Shown: positions 27,909 to 36,429 of the stretch, piece after piece
Layout: the number at the start of each line of letters is the position of its first letter
Numbering within the stretch: position 1 is the first letter of the stretch
Assembly: GCA_030653035.1 (NCBI GenBank)
Contig: JAUSAB010000027.1
Coordinates: forward strand, 1-55,672
Direction: 5' to 3'
DNA: 55,672 nucleotides
DNA from: Desulfocapsaceae bacterium
GTDB taxonomy: Bacteria; Desulfobacterota; Desulfobulbia; Desulfobulbales; Desulfocapsaceae
Translations under genes and position numbers: made by a program
The notes under the pieces: model-generated
The model's input: the letters and a program-made list of their open reading frames with translations, nothing else
Told to the model about the DNA's origin: nothing
The model's database searches: none

Positions 27909-28139
27909 TTATTTTTCTTTGATAAGGGATGCCATTATTTTTAAAATCAGGAGAATCCATGGAATCCCATGCAAGAGCAGGTCAAACCAATCCAAGGGCT
28001 TGATCAAGTTTCCCCGTATGAGCATTGATAATTTTTCGACAATATGAGGCGGAGAAAATGGAGCCAGCCCAAGCGTTGCACACAATACGACAACCACCCC
28101 CCAGTTTAATTGATCCACTACGGATAATATACTTTTCAT
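27909..28139 (-). CDS. Small two-helix membrane protein often annotated 'RND transporter'
   Basis: 76 residues with two hydrophobic helices (WGVVVVLCATLGLAPF and LLLHGIPWILLILKIMASL), joined by a loop HIVEKLSMLIRGNLIKPLDWFDL. This loop pattern (LAPF-x-P-x-x-VEK-L-x-M-L, then P-x-D-x-x-DLLLHG) recurs in a family of tiny proteins that databases label RND transporter, although it is far too small to be one. Function unknown. It probably forms a transcription unit with the DUF1499 gene. Confidence 0.8.
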   Translation of the reverse strand: MKSILSVVDQLNWGVVVVLCATLGLAPFSPPHIVEKLSMLIRGNLIKPLDWFDLLLHGIPWILLILKIMASLIKEK

Positions 28140-28504
28140 CGCTCTTCATCCTCAAGGCCGCGGCAAACCCGCATGTTCAGGTTGTTGTTGGCTGTTCTTT
28201 ACCCTATCCTCTCAATCTCTCCGGCCAATTACCCCATCTATATCAGACAGGACCGCAATCAATCACGCAAGATATCAATCGAAACGAATTTCCCTTTATC
28301 CTGAAGACAGCATTCTTACCGGAAGTACCACAGCGCGCCAAGAGAAATCTCCATCTCCCCGTTAACAAAACGTATCATGAAACCTCAATATTGGTACACA
28401 ACTGAGAAATAGAGCGACAACTGACCAGCCAGAAAGGATACTTCCCCACAGGAGACACTTAATCCTGCAGGGAAGTGGTGAGCCGAGAGGTCTCAAGGTA
28501 TTTA
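28140..28504. other. Spacer without recognised genes
   Basis: 365 nt between two minus-strand genes. A plus-strand frame runs through part of it but mirrors the small membrane protein gene and has no ribosome site. No strong terminator or repeat is seen. Confidence 0.4.
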
Positions 28505-30016
28505 TCACTTGAGGGGGTGGTGGGTAATACTGGGTAAAAACAATAGCCAGTTAAACTCATGCAGCAATTCTCCATACCGGAACAGGGCGTCACCTGTTCC
28601 TTCCGGCGCGCTGCTATTATAAGTGGCCCCGAAGAACAGGGTGTCATTCATAACCAGAAAATCGCCAGGCCAACTGGAATCACTGCCGGGGACAATATCC
28701 TTGACCAGCGTAGCATTACCGACAGTACCGTCTGTTTTCCATAATTCTGTCCCATTGGTCACATTTTCAGCATTGAAATAGACTTCTCCATGAAAAGCAA
28801 TAAAATCTCTCGGCCAACTGCTCGGACCGGGGTTAATATTTTTCACCATAACCGTGCCGCTATCTGTGCCGTCACTTTTCCACAGTTCTCTATTAAAGGA
28901 GTCGTTCGTATGAGAACCATCGTCAAGGGAGCCATCATCTCCGGCAAAATAGAGGGTCCCGTTGACATCCGTGAGGTCAGAAGGCTCAAAATAAGGATCT
29001 GTATTGCCGGGATAGATGTCTTTCACCAGTGTCGCGTTGCCAAGTGTGCCGTCGCTCTTCCATAATTCCCGGCCATGAATGCCATCATCGGCACGGAAAA
29101 ACAGGGTACCGTTGACCAGCGTGAAATAACAGGGGCTACCTGACTCCGAACCTATATTAATATCCTTCACCAGGGTTGTACCGGCATCTGTCCCGTCACT
29201 TCGCCATAATTCGTAGCCGTTAATTCCATCATTGCCCTGGAAGTAAAAATAGCCATTCAAGATCACGGGAATTCTAGAGCTGTCAACTGCGACCCCGCCG
29301 GTCCCAATATCCTTAACCATGGTGACGCTGTTATAAGCCGGTCCTTCACACTTCCACCATTCATCGCCAGTATTGCTGTCATTACCGACAAAGAAGAGTG
29401 TATTATTCATAACAAAAAGGTACTCTGGCGGCCCCGCACCAACTAATGGATTGATATCCGCCACCATGACCGTATTCACAGCTGTACCGTCCGTTTTCCA
29501 GAGGGCTGCACCGTTAGCGGCATCAATACCGGCAAAAAATACGGTGCTGCCGATAGACGCCAGATGGCATGAATCACTCACCCCATCATTAGAGCCAGGA
29601 TAAATATCCTTGACCATAGTGGTCCCTGCCAACGTACCGTTACTCTTCCACAGCTCCCAACCACTGGTTATTTCATAGGCACAAAAATAAAGGGTACCGC
29701 CAACGTTAAGCAACTCTCGGGGTGTCGGAGGAGTTCCCCCCCCTTTTTCAGACACCACCTCAAGTTTTTTTTCAAAAGACGGCGTCCCAACAGCCTCGGC
29801 CACGAATTTTTTAACAACCTTCGTGCCGCTTCGGGTACCATCGCTCTTCCACAGGGCGCTGCCATTTACACTGTCATAGGCGGAGAAAAAGAAAACACCA
29901 TTCACCTCGGTCAGATAACGAGGTGAAACCTCCTTTATCCGACTTACCCCCCACTCTGCCTGTACGAAAGATGGCCACCAGGTCAACAATAAAATCAAAG
30001 GAATAAGTTTTTTCAT
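28505..30016 (-). CDS. Secreted ELWxSDGT-repeat protein
   Basis: 503 residues with a signal peptide (MKKLIPLILLLTWWPSFVQA). The mature part is a chain of about eight repeats of 45-50 residues, each with ELWKSDGT-x-x-GT-x-x-VKDI followed by a -GTLYF- strand pair, which should fold as a beta-propeller-like domain. Such repeats occur in large secreted or surface proteins of environmental bacteria; no enzyme function is established. The last 15 residues contain NWLLFLPSIT, almost the same as a motif in two other exported proteins of this window. It is transcribed alone. Confidence 0.88.
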   Translation of the reverse strand: MKKLIPLILLLTWWPSFVQAEWGVSRIKEVSPRYLTEVNGVFFFSAYDSVNGSALWKSDGTRSGTKVVKKFVAEAVGTPSFEKKLEVVSEKGGGTPPTPRELLNVGGTLYFCAYEITSGWELWKSNGTLAGTTMVKDIYPGSNDGVSDSCHLASIGSTVFFAGIDAANGAALWKTDGTAVNTVMVADINPLVGAGPPEYLFVMNNTLFFVGNDSNTGDEWWKCEGPAYNSVTMVKDIGTGGVAVDSSRIPVILNGYFYFQGNDGINGYELWRSDGTDAGTTLVKDINIGSESGSPCYFTLVNGTLFFRADDGIHGRELWKSDGTLGNATLVKDIYPGNTDPYFEPSDLTDVNGTLYFAGDDGSLDDGSHTNDSFNRELWKSDGTDSGTVMVKNINPGPSSWPRDFIAFHGEVYFNAENVTNGTELWKTDGTVGNATLVKDIVPGSDSSWPGDFLVMNDTLFFGATYNSSAPEGTGDALFRYGELLHEFNWLLFLPSITHHPLK

Positions 30017-30363
30017 GGCATGCTCCTTGGTAAAAAGAAAAAAAATGAAATTAGACCTTCCTGCATGAGAACCACAACCTTCCTTCCGTTGCCCCCCAAG
30101 CAGATTTGATTTTTTATGTCAAGGGTTTTCTTTTAAATCACGATAGCAAACTAACTAGCTGAAAGTCAATGCGCTGAATGTTTGAATTGCAAAAAAGTAT
30201 TTCAAGGAGATATGATGAATGTATCCAATTGTGTTTGATTGGCAAAGTTGTTTTTAGATTCAAACCACAAAGAGCAGATTCATGAGGCTCACCCCAATGT
30301 GTGATGGGTCGGGAAATATTGATCAGCAACTCTGACTTATCAAGTGAAGGACGAGGGAAAACG
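30017..30363. other. Divergent spacer upstream of the repeat protein and a small anchored protein
   Basis: AT-rich, 347 nt. It should hold the promoters of both flanking genes, but I could not fix a convincing -35/-10 pair. A minus-strand frame of 91 codons in it lacks a ribosome site and typical composition and is not called. Confidence 0.3.
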
Positions 30364-30867
30364 ATGAAGAGAAAAATGATTATCGCCGTTGTCGTACTGC
30401 TGGCCGGGATCACCGGCTGGTGCCTTCACCACTACAGCGACAGGGAGGTGATTAAACGCACGCTGAGCTCCATTGCGGTCGCGCTTGGCAAGGAGGGAGA
30501 AGAGAGCCCGATCCAGCTCGCCCTGAAGATGAGACCGGTAAAAGATTTTATTGCCCCGGCCTGTAAGGTTAACGTGCCGGAAAGCAACTATCACGAGCTT
30601 CTGGATCCTGAACTGGTCATCCGCTACCTCATCATCTACCGCTCCCGTCAGGCCAAACTGCAGGTGGCCATTGACGGAATCCAGGTCGATATTCCGGGCA
30701 AGGGGTCAGCCGAGGTCAGCGCCCTGGTCCATGTGACCGCCAACCAGAACCAGCATGATTTCTTTGACGAAGTCCATCAGGTAAATTTTTCCCTGCAAAA
30801 GCAGAAAAAAAAGTGGCAGCTGCACCAAGCCACCCTGCCCGCCGACGCCCTGGTGCACGGACACTAA
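30364..30867 (+). CDS. Membrane-anchored hypothetical protein
   Basis: From ATG 30364 (MKRKMIIAVVVLLAGITGW) there are 167 residues: one N-terminal membrane segment, then a compact alpha/beta domain of about 130 residues starting at DREVIKRTL. The domain layout (a helical start with a leading Glu-rich loop GKEGEESP, then four beta strands, ending KWQLHQATL) recalls NTF2-like domains, but no diagnostic motif is present. A longer frame from 30301 has no ribosome site. It is convergent with tex, whose stop is 49 nt away. Periplasmic or cytoplasmic location depends on whether the anchor is cleaved. Confidence 0.7.
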   Translation: MKRKMIIAVVVLLAGITGWCLHHYSDREVIKRTLSSIAVALGKEGEESPIQLALKMRPVKDFIAPACKVNVPESNYHELLDPELVIRYLIIYRSRQAKLQVAIDGIQVDIPGKGSAEVSALVHVTANQNQHDFFDEVHQVNFSLQKQKKKWQLHQATLPADALVHGH

Positions 30868-30915
30868 CTGATGAAGGTGCCGGCTTGCAGGCAAGCTGGA
30901 ATCAGACGTTTATCC

Positions 30916-33045
30916 TCAAGCCGCAGTTCGCAGGGAGAGACCAATCCGTTTCCTCTGCTTATCCACCTCAAGGACCCGGGCCATGACCTGCTGCCCTACC
31001 TTGACCACCTCGGCCGGGTCTTTCACAAATCTTTCGGCCAGCTGGCTGATATGCACCAGTCCGTCCTGATGCACCCCGATATCGACAAAGGCGCCAAAAC
31101 GGGTGACATTGGTGACGATACCGGGCAATCGCATCTCCACGATCAGGTCGTCTATGCTGTTCACACCTTCAGCAAAGGCAAAGACGGTGAACTCCTGACG
31201 CGGATCACGACCGGGCTTGGCGAGTTCGGCCAGGATATCGTGGAGAGTCGGCAGACCGAGTGTTTCCGCAACATACCTTTTGAGCTCGATCCTGTCCCGC
31301 AGTTCCTGACTGCTGATCAGTTCACGCACCGTGCAGCCAAGATCGGCGGCCATCTTCGTCACCGTGGCATACCGTTCCGGATGGACAGCCGAATCGTCCA
31401 GCGGATTTGCAGCGCCATGGATGCGCAAGAATCCGGCACACTGTTCAAAGGCCTTGGCCCCCAGCCGCGGCACCTTCAGCAGTTCTTTTCTGGAGGCAAA
31501 GGGGCCATGCTCGTCACGGTAGGCGACGATATTGGCGCCCAGCACCGGACCCAGACCCGAGACATAGGCCAACAGTTCGGGCGAGGCGCTATTGACCTCG
31601 ACCCCGACACTGTTGACACAGCTCACCACCACATCCTCCAATCCCTTTTTCAGCTCCGCCTGATTGACGTCATGCTGGTACTGACCGACCCCGATGGATT
31701 TGGGATCGAGCTTGACCAGTTCCGCCAGGGGGTCCTGGAGACGGCGACCAATGGAGACGGCGCCGCGCACCGTGAGATCATGGTCGGGGAACTCCCGGCG
31801 GGCGACCTCGGAGGCGGAATAGATCGAGGCCCCGCTTTCGTTGACCAGGGTGATCAGGATCGTGGGCCCCAGATCAAGGTTGCGCACAAATTCCTCTGTC
31901 TCCCGGCTGGCCGTCCCGTTGCCGATGGCAATGGCCTCAATCTGGTGCAAGCGGCAGAGCTCTTTGACCTTTCTTGCCGCCTCCTGTTGCTGGTTGGCGC
32001 CATGGGTGGGATAGATGGTGGCGTAATCAAGCAGCTTCCCCTGACTGTCCAGACAGACCAGCTTGGCGCCGGTACGGAATCCGGGATCAAGGGCCATGAC
32101 CCGCTTTTGGCCCAAGGCCGGGGCCAGAAGCAACTGGCGCAGGTTGTCGCCGAAGACCTGGATCGCCTCGCGGTCGGCCCGCTCCTTGAGACTGGCACGC
32201 AGCTCATTTTCAAGAGACGGACCCAGTAAGCGTTTGTAGCTGTCGGCCACGGCCAGGGCCACCTGCTCCCGGAATTTCCCTTGAGTCAGGTACTGCTTCT
32301 TGAGAATGGCGAGACACAGCTCCTCATCGGGCCGGACCGACAACCGCAGGACCTTCTCGTCCTCGCCGCGAAACATGGCCAGCAAGCGATGGCCGGGGGC
32401 CTTGCGCGCCTCTTCCTGCCACTCAAAATAATCGCGGAATTTGACGCCTGTCTCCTCATTCTTTTTCACGACCAGCGAATGGAGCTGCGCCTTGTCGGCA
32501 AAGAGACGGCGCAGACGCGCCCGCATCGGCGCATCCTCACTGATCCACTCGGCCATAATGTCTCTGGCCCCGGCCAGGGCCTCGTCCTCAGAGGCAACCC
32601 CCTGTTCAGGATCAAGAAAGGCTGCGACAGCGACACCCTGGTCACAGCCACCAAAGATTGCCTTGGCCAGCGGCTCCAGTCCCTTTTCGATGGCCATCAT
32701 GGCGCGGGTCTTTCGTTTCAGCCGGTGCGGCAGGTAGAGATCTTCGAGGGTTGCCAGATCGGCAGCGCCCTGCAAACCGGCCTGCAACTCAGGCGTTAAC
32801 AGGTCCCTTGCCGCCAGCGACTCCATGATCGCCTGCCGCCGCTTATCGAGCTCCGCAAGGCTAGCCAGCTGATCGCGGATGGCAGCGACCTGGACTTCGT
32901 CAAGGGAACCGGTCACCTCCTTGCGGTAGCGGGAGATAAAGGGGACGGTCGCCCCTTCCGCCAGCAGCTGGGCCGTGGCCGCCACCTGAGCGGCGGCTAT
33001 CTGCAGGTCGCCGGAGATGCGCTTATAATAAAGTTGATTCTGATC
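30916..33045 (-). CDS. tex: Tex family transcription accessory / RNA-binding protein
   Basis: 709 residues from ATG 33045 (MDQNQLYYKRISGDLQ); a longer frame to 33123 would overlap the upstream gene. The N-terminal Tex domain (VAATAQLLAEGATVPFISRY) is followed by the YqgF-like RNase H fold (VMALDPGFRTGAKLV, YPTHGANQQ), helix-hairpin-helix repeats (LPRLGAK-like VPRLGAKAFEQCAG) and a C-terminal S1 RNA-binding domain (GIVTNVTRFGAFVDIGVHQDG..ISQLA). Tex is a highly conserved nucleic-acid-binding protein that influences transcription. Length and order are standard. It is downstream of the yciH and rhomboid genes in the same direction. Confidence 0.96.
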   Translation of the reverse strand, partial: DQNQLYYKRISGDLQIAAAQVAATAQLLAEGATVPFISRYRKEVTGSLDEVQVAAIRDQLASLAELDKRRQAIMESLAARDLLTPELQAGLQGAADLATLEDLYLPHRLKRKTRAMMAIEKGLEPLAKAIFGGCDQGVAVAAFLDPEQGVASEDEALAGARDIMAEWISEDAPMRARLRRLFADKAQLHSLVVKKNEETGVKFRDYFEWQEEARKAPGHRLLAMFRGEDEKVLRLSVRPDEELCLAILKKQYLTQGKFREQVALAVADSYKRLLGPSLENELRASLKERADREAIQVFGDNLRQLLLAPALGQKRVMALDPGFRTGAKLVCLDSQGKLLDYATIYPTHGANQQQEAARKVKELCRLHQIEAIAIGNGTASRETEEFVRNLDLGPTILITLVNESGASIYSASEVARREFPDHDLTVRGAVSIGRRLQDPLAELVKLDPKSIGVGQYQHDVNQAELKKGLEDVVVSCVNSVGVEVNSASPELLAYVSGLGPVLGANIVAYRDEHGPFASRKELLKVPRLGAKAFEQCAGFLRIHGAANPLDDSAVHPERYATVTKMAADLGCTVRELISSQELRDRIELKRYVAETLGLPTLHDILAELAKPGRDPRQEFTVFAFAEGVNSIDDLIVEMRLPGIVTNVTRFGAFVDIGVHQDGLVHISQLAERFVKDPAEVVKVGQQVMARVLEVDKQRKRIGLSLRTAA

Positions 33046-33109
33046 CATAGGGGAAAACGAAGAAATTCTGAATTGATCGGTTTGGAATCTTAAAGAGCCA
33101 AGAGAGAAA

Positions 33110-33472
33110 TCAGCCGCCGGCACGTTTCACTTTATAGCCCATGCCGACCAGTTCCTGTTCCAGCATGTCCCGGTGGTCGCCCTGAATTTCAATAACTCCC
33201 TCCTTGATACTGCCGCCGCTCCCGCACTTTTGTTTCAGGGTTGTCGCCAGTTTTTTTAGACCCTCAATATCCAGAGGAACACCGGTTATCAGGGTGACAC
33301 CCTTTCCTTTCCGCCCCTTGGTCTCCCGTATCAGGCGGACAATGCCGTCGCTTTGGACAGGCATCTGTTTTTTCCGGCAACTGCACTTTACGGCCGGTTC
33401 ATGACAGTCGGAACAGAGCTTACCTGACTCTGTCGAATAGACTACACTTGAATTTTTATTCTGTATTTTCAT
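33110..33472 (-). CDS. yciH: SUI1/eIF1-like translation factor (YciH)
   Basis: 120 residues. An N-terminal tail with four cysteines (CSDCHEPAVKCSC) may bind zinc. The SUI1 domain follows: IRLIRETKGRKGKGVTLI, GVPLDIEGLKKLATTLKQ and CGSGGSIKEGVIEIQGDH. These are the core signatures of YciH, the bacterial eIF1 homologue that tunes start-codon selection. It sits between the rhomboid protease and tex genes, all on the same strand (gaps of 40 and 64 nt), probably one operon. Confidence 0.93.
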   Translation of the reverse strand: MKIQNKNSSVVYSTESGKLCSDCHEPAVKCSCRKKQMPVQSDGIVRLIRETKGRKGKGVTLITGVPLDIEGLKKLATTLKQKCGSGGSIKEGVIEIQGDHRDMLEQELVGMGYKVKRAGG

Positions 33473-33512
33473 GGCAAGAGAGAAAAATCAGCAACGATTC
33501 AATGTCCGCAGT

Positions 33513-34355
33513 TCAGGAAATACGGTAGAGAACCGCGGTTAACACGGCCCAGAACAGGATCAGGATAGTCCCGAGCGCGCAGGCGACGCCGAGCAGCCGG
33601 TGATTGAGCATTTCCCGGCGGTTTTCCTGGTACCCCAGGAGCAGTCCGCAGAGGATGCCTGTTGCCATGCCGCCGCCATGGGCCCAGTTGTTGATACCCG
33701 GCACCAGCAGACCAAAGACGAAGATACTCAAGGCCCAGCCGCCGACCTGCTGAAACACCTGCCGGCCATAGCTGCCGCCCCGGCTTTTGCCGTAATAGAT
33801 AGCCGCACCGACCAGGGCGCAGACCGCAGCCGAGGCGCCAATGGTAAAAGGAACCCTGGCCAGATAGGAGAGCAGAAAACCGCCGATGCCGCCCAGGGTA
33901 TAGATGGTGAACATCCGGGAAAGACCATATTCCTGGATAATCAAAGGGCCGATCTGCCGGAGGGCGATGATGTTGAAGACGAGATGGAGCAGGCTGCCGT
34001 GCAAGTAGCTGGCTGAAACCAGCGACCACCAGCGGTGCAGGGACTCAATGGGCATGGTGCCGGTCGCTCCCAGCAGTAGAAGACCCCGGTTATCCGGCGA
34101 AAGAAAGCTAAAGGGGCTCATGGCCATGCCCATGCCACTGGGGCTGAGGATCAGCGAGAGGACAAAAAAGGCGATGTTGACGCCGACCAACCCCTTGAGA
34201 AAAAGATCAGGATCACGGAACAGGCGGAAGAACCCACTGTTTTTCCACCAAGAACCTGGAGACTTGAGGCCGCAATAGGGGCAGACGGTTTCGCCACGGC
34301 TGATAAGGCCGCGGCAGTTGGGGCAGAGCTGGGAATTCTTATGTGAGGTAGTCAT
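33513..34355 (-). CDS. Rhomboid family intramembrane serine protease with zinc-ribbon start
   Basis: 280 residues. It opens with a zinc ribbon of the form CPNC..CPYC (Cys11, 14, 25, 28). A first hydrophobic helix (about 55-72) and a six-helix rhomboid core follow. The catalytic Ser175 is in TIGASAAVCAL and His226 in NNWAHGGG; the HGSLLHLVFN motif (His119, His124, Asn128) is complete. The protein cleaves membrane proteins within the inner membrane; its substrates are unknown. The active-site residues are all in place, so it should be active. Confidence 0.93.
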   Translation of the reverse strand: MTTSHKNSQLCPNCRGLISRGETVCPYCGLKSPGSWWKNSGFFRLFRDPDLFLKGLVGVNIAFFVLSLILSPSGMGMAMSPFSFLSPDNRGLLLLGATGTMPIESLHRWWSLVSASYLHGSLLHLVFNIIALRQIGPLIIQEYGLSRMFTIYTLGGIGGFLLSYLARVPFTIGASAAVCALVGAAIYYGKSRGGSYGRQVFQQVGGWALSIFVFGLLVPGINNWAHGGGMATGILCGLLLGYQENRREMLNHRLLGVACALGTILILFWAVLTAVLYRIS

Positions 34356-34372
34356 ATGGCGGCTTGATTGGT

Positions 34373-34777
34373 TTACAGACGGGCGTCAATTTTTTGGTGG
34401 AATTGGCTCCACGAGAGAATTTTTTCATCAGCGGTCATGAGGGTGGCGCCATTTTCGATGGCAGATGCGACAATCATGCGGTCGGCTGGATCACCCTGAA
34501 ACAGATGGAGTTGACCGGCACGGATGGCCGTTGTCCCCCGCAAAGGAATTTCGAGCAGACCGGCTTGTAACAGCTCGGATCGCCACACATCAAGCTCTGT
34601 TTTCATGATCAATCGTTGTTTTTCAACCAGCAGGGCAATCTCCCAAAAACAGATGGTCGCCACGCCAAGCTGACCGGCGGCCAAAGATTCGTTGATTATC
34701 TGGAGCGCGGTTTTGCCCAGGCGCGTACTCCCTTCATCCAGCCAGACAAGAACATGGGTATCAAGAAGCAGCATCAT
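34373..34777 (-). CDS. PIN-domain toxin (VapC-like RNase)
   Basis: 134 residues with the PIN acidic residues Asp6 (LLLDTHVLVW), Glu46 (FWEIALL), Asp96/Asp99 (GDPADRMI) and Asp117 (TADEKI). The start overlaps the antitoxin stop by 4 nt (ATGA). The length is typical of type II VapC toxins, which cut tRNA or rRNA. Confidence 0.92.
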   Translation of the reverse strand: MMLLLDTHVLVWLDEGSTRLGKTALQIINESLAAGQLGVATICFWEIALLVEKQRLIMKTELDVWRSELLQAGLLEIPLRGTTAIRAGQLHLFQGDPADRMIVASAIENGATLMTADEKILSWSQFHQKIDARL

Positions 34778-34998
34778 TCCGCATCCCAGGAAAGGTCCAG
34801 CGGGGCAATCAGATCGTCTTTGCTCTCCACTGTCCCTTTATGTAAGCCAAAAAGAGTTGAAGGAACTGTTCGATAGGGCTTCAGGATGGAAACAGGTTTT
34901 CCATTCTTGGTGATCACGATGCCTTCACCTGTCTCATTGACCTCATCCATGAAATGTAAGCATTTTGCCTTGAATTCCGACGCCTTGACCGTTTGCAT
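34774..34998 (-). CDS. Phd/YefM-type antitoxin paired with a PIN toxin
   Basis: 74 residues from ATG 34998 (MQTVKASEFKAKCLHFMDEV), preceded by GGGAGG 5 nt upstream; a longer frame from 35073 is not needed. The motif KASEFKAKC..EVNETGEGIVITKNGKPVS is typical of the Phd/YefM DNA-binding fold. It likely neutralises the downstream PIN toxin and represses its own promoter. The C-terminal region (STLFGLHKG onward) is the probable toxin-binding tail. Confidence 0.9.
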   Translation of the reverse strand: MQTVKASEFKAKCLHFMDEVNETGEGIVITKNGKPVSILKPYRTVPSTLFGLHKGTVESKDDLIAPLDLSWDAE

Positions 34999-35264
34999 GG
35001 TTCCTCCCTTGAATTGGTGCTGCTTTATCCAGACTATAGTCATTGCCATGGTCATATGGCAAGCCTTTTTCATGAGCCCTGGTGACGTTCCCCCAAATCA
35101 CTCTTATCAACCGCCCGGTCATTGTATGGTGGAGTTGCCAATCTGGGGCAGTCCATCTCCAAGGTAAAAAATTCCCGGATATCCGTGATAGCGTGGAGAA
35201 AAGAGGCAGTAGTGGGCCGCTACCGGCAGCATGGGATGCTGGTAGCGGTAGAAAAGAACCAGCT

Positions 35265-35930
35265 TCATATCTTCGGAATGCGGATTCGGCTGATCATGAG
35301 CGAGCCTGAAAGGGCAAAGGTCAGAACAAGGGGATGGAGCCTGAAGCCGGCAAGTTTGATTTGCCCAAACCAGAGATCCTGGTGCACCGCGCCGAACGCA
35401 GCTGCGACCGCCAGCAGTAAAACGAGGAGGAGGGAGGTCGGAATCGGGGTTCCTTCAAAGTACTTCACCTTGTCACCGCCCTCGGACAGTGTCTCGGCGG
35501 TGATGTTGTAACGGGCCAGGCGCGAGACCCCGCACGCGACGAAGTAGGCCAGAATGATGCGGTCATAAAGGCCCTGCATGCCGCAACCGTAGGCGATAAT
35601 CGCCGGGGCGACACCAAAGGAAATGACATCTGCGAGGGAATCCAGCTCTCGCCCCATCAGCGACGTCTTCTGCCGCCATCTGGCGATGCGGCCATCCAGG
35701 ACATCAAATACCAAGGCCGCCAACACCAGGGCGCAGGCAAAATAGACATGCCAGATTTCACCGGATTGCAGATAGGTCATGGTGGAGAATATCGCCCCGA
35801 CGCCGCAGACGGCATTGGCAAGGGTAACCCAGTCGGCCAGATGGAAGTCGCGAATCATTGATAAGGGCTTGGGGGGCTGAGGTGTCGTCATCGTAACCGG
35901 GTCTCCATGTGAATTTGCTTTCTCTGCCAT
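35265..35930 (-). CDS. pssA: CDP-diacylglycerol-serine O-phosphatidyltransferase-like enzyme
   Basis: 221 residues with several membrane helices. The CDP-alcohol phosphatidyltransferase signature D-x2-DG-x2-AR-x8-G-x3-D-x3-D is complete: Asp76, Asp79-Gly80, Ala83-Arg84, Gly93, Asp97, Asp101 in DVLDGRIARW..GRELDSLADVISFG. The LADVISFGVAP stretch favours phosphatidylserine synthase over PgsA. The enzyme would make phosphatidylserine, the precursor of phosphatidylethanolamine, at the inner membrane. No decarboxylase gene is adjacent. The Pro-rich start (MTTPQPPKP) may mean initiation a few codons further in. Confidence 0.85.
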   Translation of the reverse strand: MAEKANSHGDPVTMTTPQPPKPLSMIRDFHLADWVTLANAVCGVGAIFSTMTYLQSGEIWHVYFACALVLAALVFDVLDGRIARWRQKTSLMGRELDSLADVISFGVAPAIIAYGCGMQGLYDRIILAYFVACGVSRLARYNITAETLSEGGDKVKYFEGTPIPTSLLLVLLLAVAAAFGAVHQDLWFGQIKLAGFRLHPLVLTFALSGSLMISRIRIPKI

Positions 35931-36101
35931 ACCGTCCTGCCATGAATGTCGTGGGCAGCACGGCTATATGGCGCGTAGGCCATGGGATAGGGTTAATGGA
36001 AAACCAAGGAGAAGTCAAGGGTTCCCAAGATCGTCCGGCTGGAGTAACAATATGGGAAGTATCCTGGATTTCCTTTTTTTCAGGGAGGAGGAAGCACAAA
36101 G

Positions 36102-36130
36102 TCCCCCCTTTAAGAAAGGGAGTGGGGGGA
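36102..36130. repeat. Short GC hairpin, TCCCCCCTTT type
   Basis: TCCCCCCTTT, a short spacer, AAGGG, AGT, then GGGGGGA form an imperfect hairpin of a type that recurs widely in bacterial intergenic DNA. It lies in the 499-nt spacer 35931-36429, which otherwise holds only the MITE-like element at 36170-36311. Confidence 0.55.
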
Positions 36131-36169
36131 TTTGGCCTTTATGGGGGATATTGCAATTTTCAAACCGGA

Positions 36170-36311
36170 GAGCCTCTTGCAAACTGAAGATTTTCGTCCA
36201 AAATCGAGGCATGCGAAAAATTTTACCGCAGGCATATAGCTGATATTTCGAGGATAAAATTTTTATGCATAACGAAGAGGTTGGGCGAAAAGATCATTTT
36301 GCAAGAGGCTC
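36170..36311. mobile_element. Second MITE-like element (142 bp)
   Basis: Terminal inverted repeats GAGCCTCTTGCAAA (36170-36183) and TTTGCAAGAGGCTC (36298-36311), perfect over 14 bp, flanked by the direct repeat CGGA (36166-36169 and 36312-36315). The interior is AT-rich and noncoding. The ends resemble those of a DDE insertion sequence; no matching transposase gene is in the window. It lies upstream of the acyl-CoA synthetase/acetyltransferase gene and may supply or disturb its promoter. Confidence 0.7.
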
Positions 36312-36429
36312 CGGATAATGCTGTATCGAACCATGCGAATACTCCTTCAACATCCTCTGAAATTTTGCTATGAATAGAGAGAGGGCGTGCGTTGCGCACT
36401 CTCAATTCATCCTTTTCTGCGGGCAAACC

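Noticed and set aside
30871-32229. A 452-codon open frame opposite to tex, and similar long frames opposite to the ABC fusion (4799-5998) and the glutamate synthase (19676-20971).
   Set aside because: They are mirror frames of GC-rich genes with recognisable products on the other strand, and they lack motifs and ribosome sites.
35217-35250. A hairpin (CCGCTACC..GGTAGCGG) after pssA read as a terminator.
   Set aside because: It has a bulge and no T-run on either side, so I cannot support terminator function.
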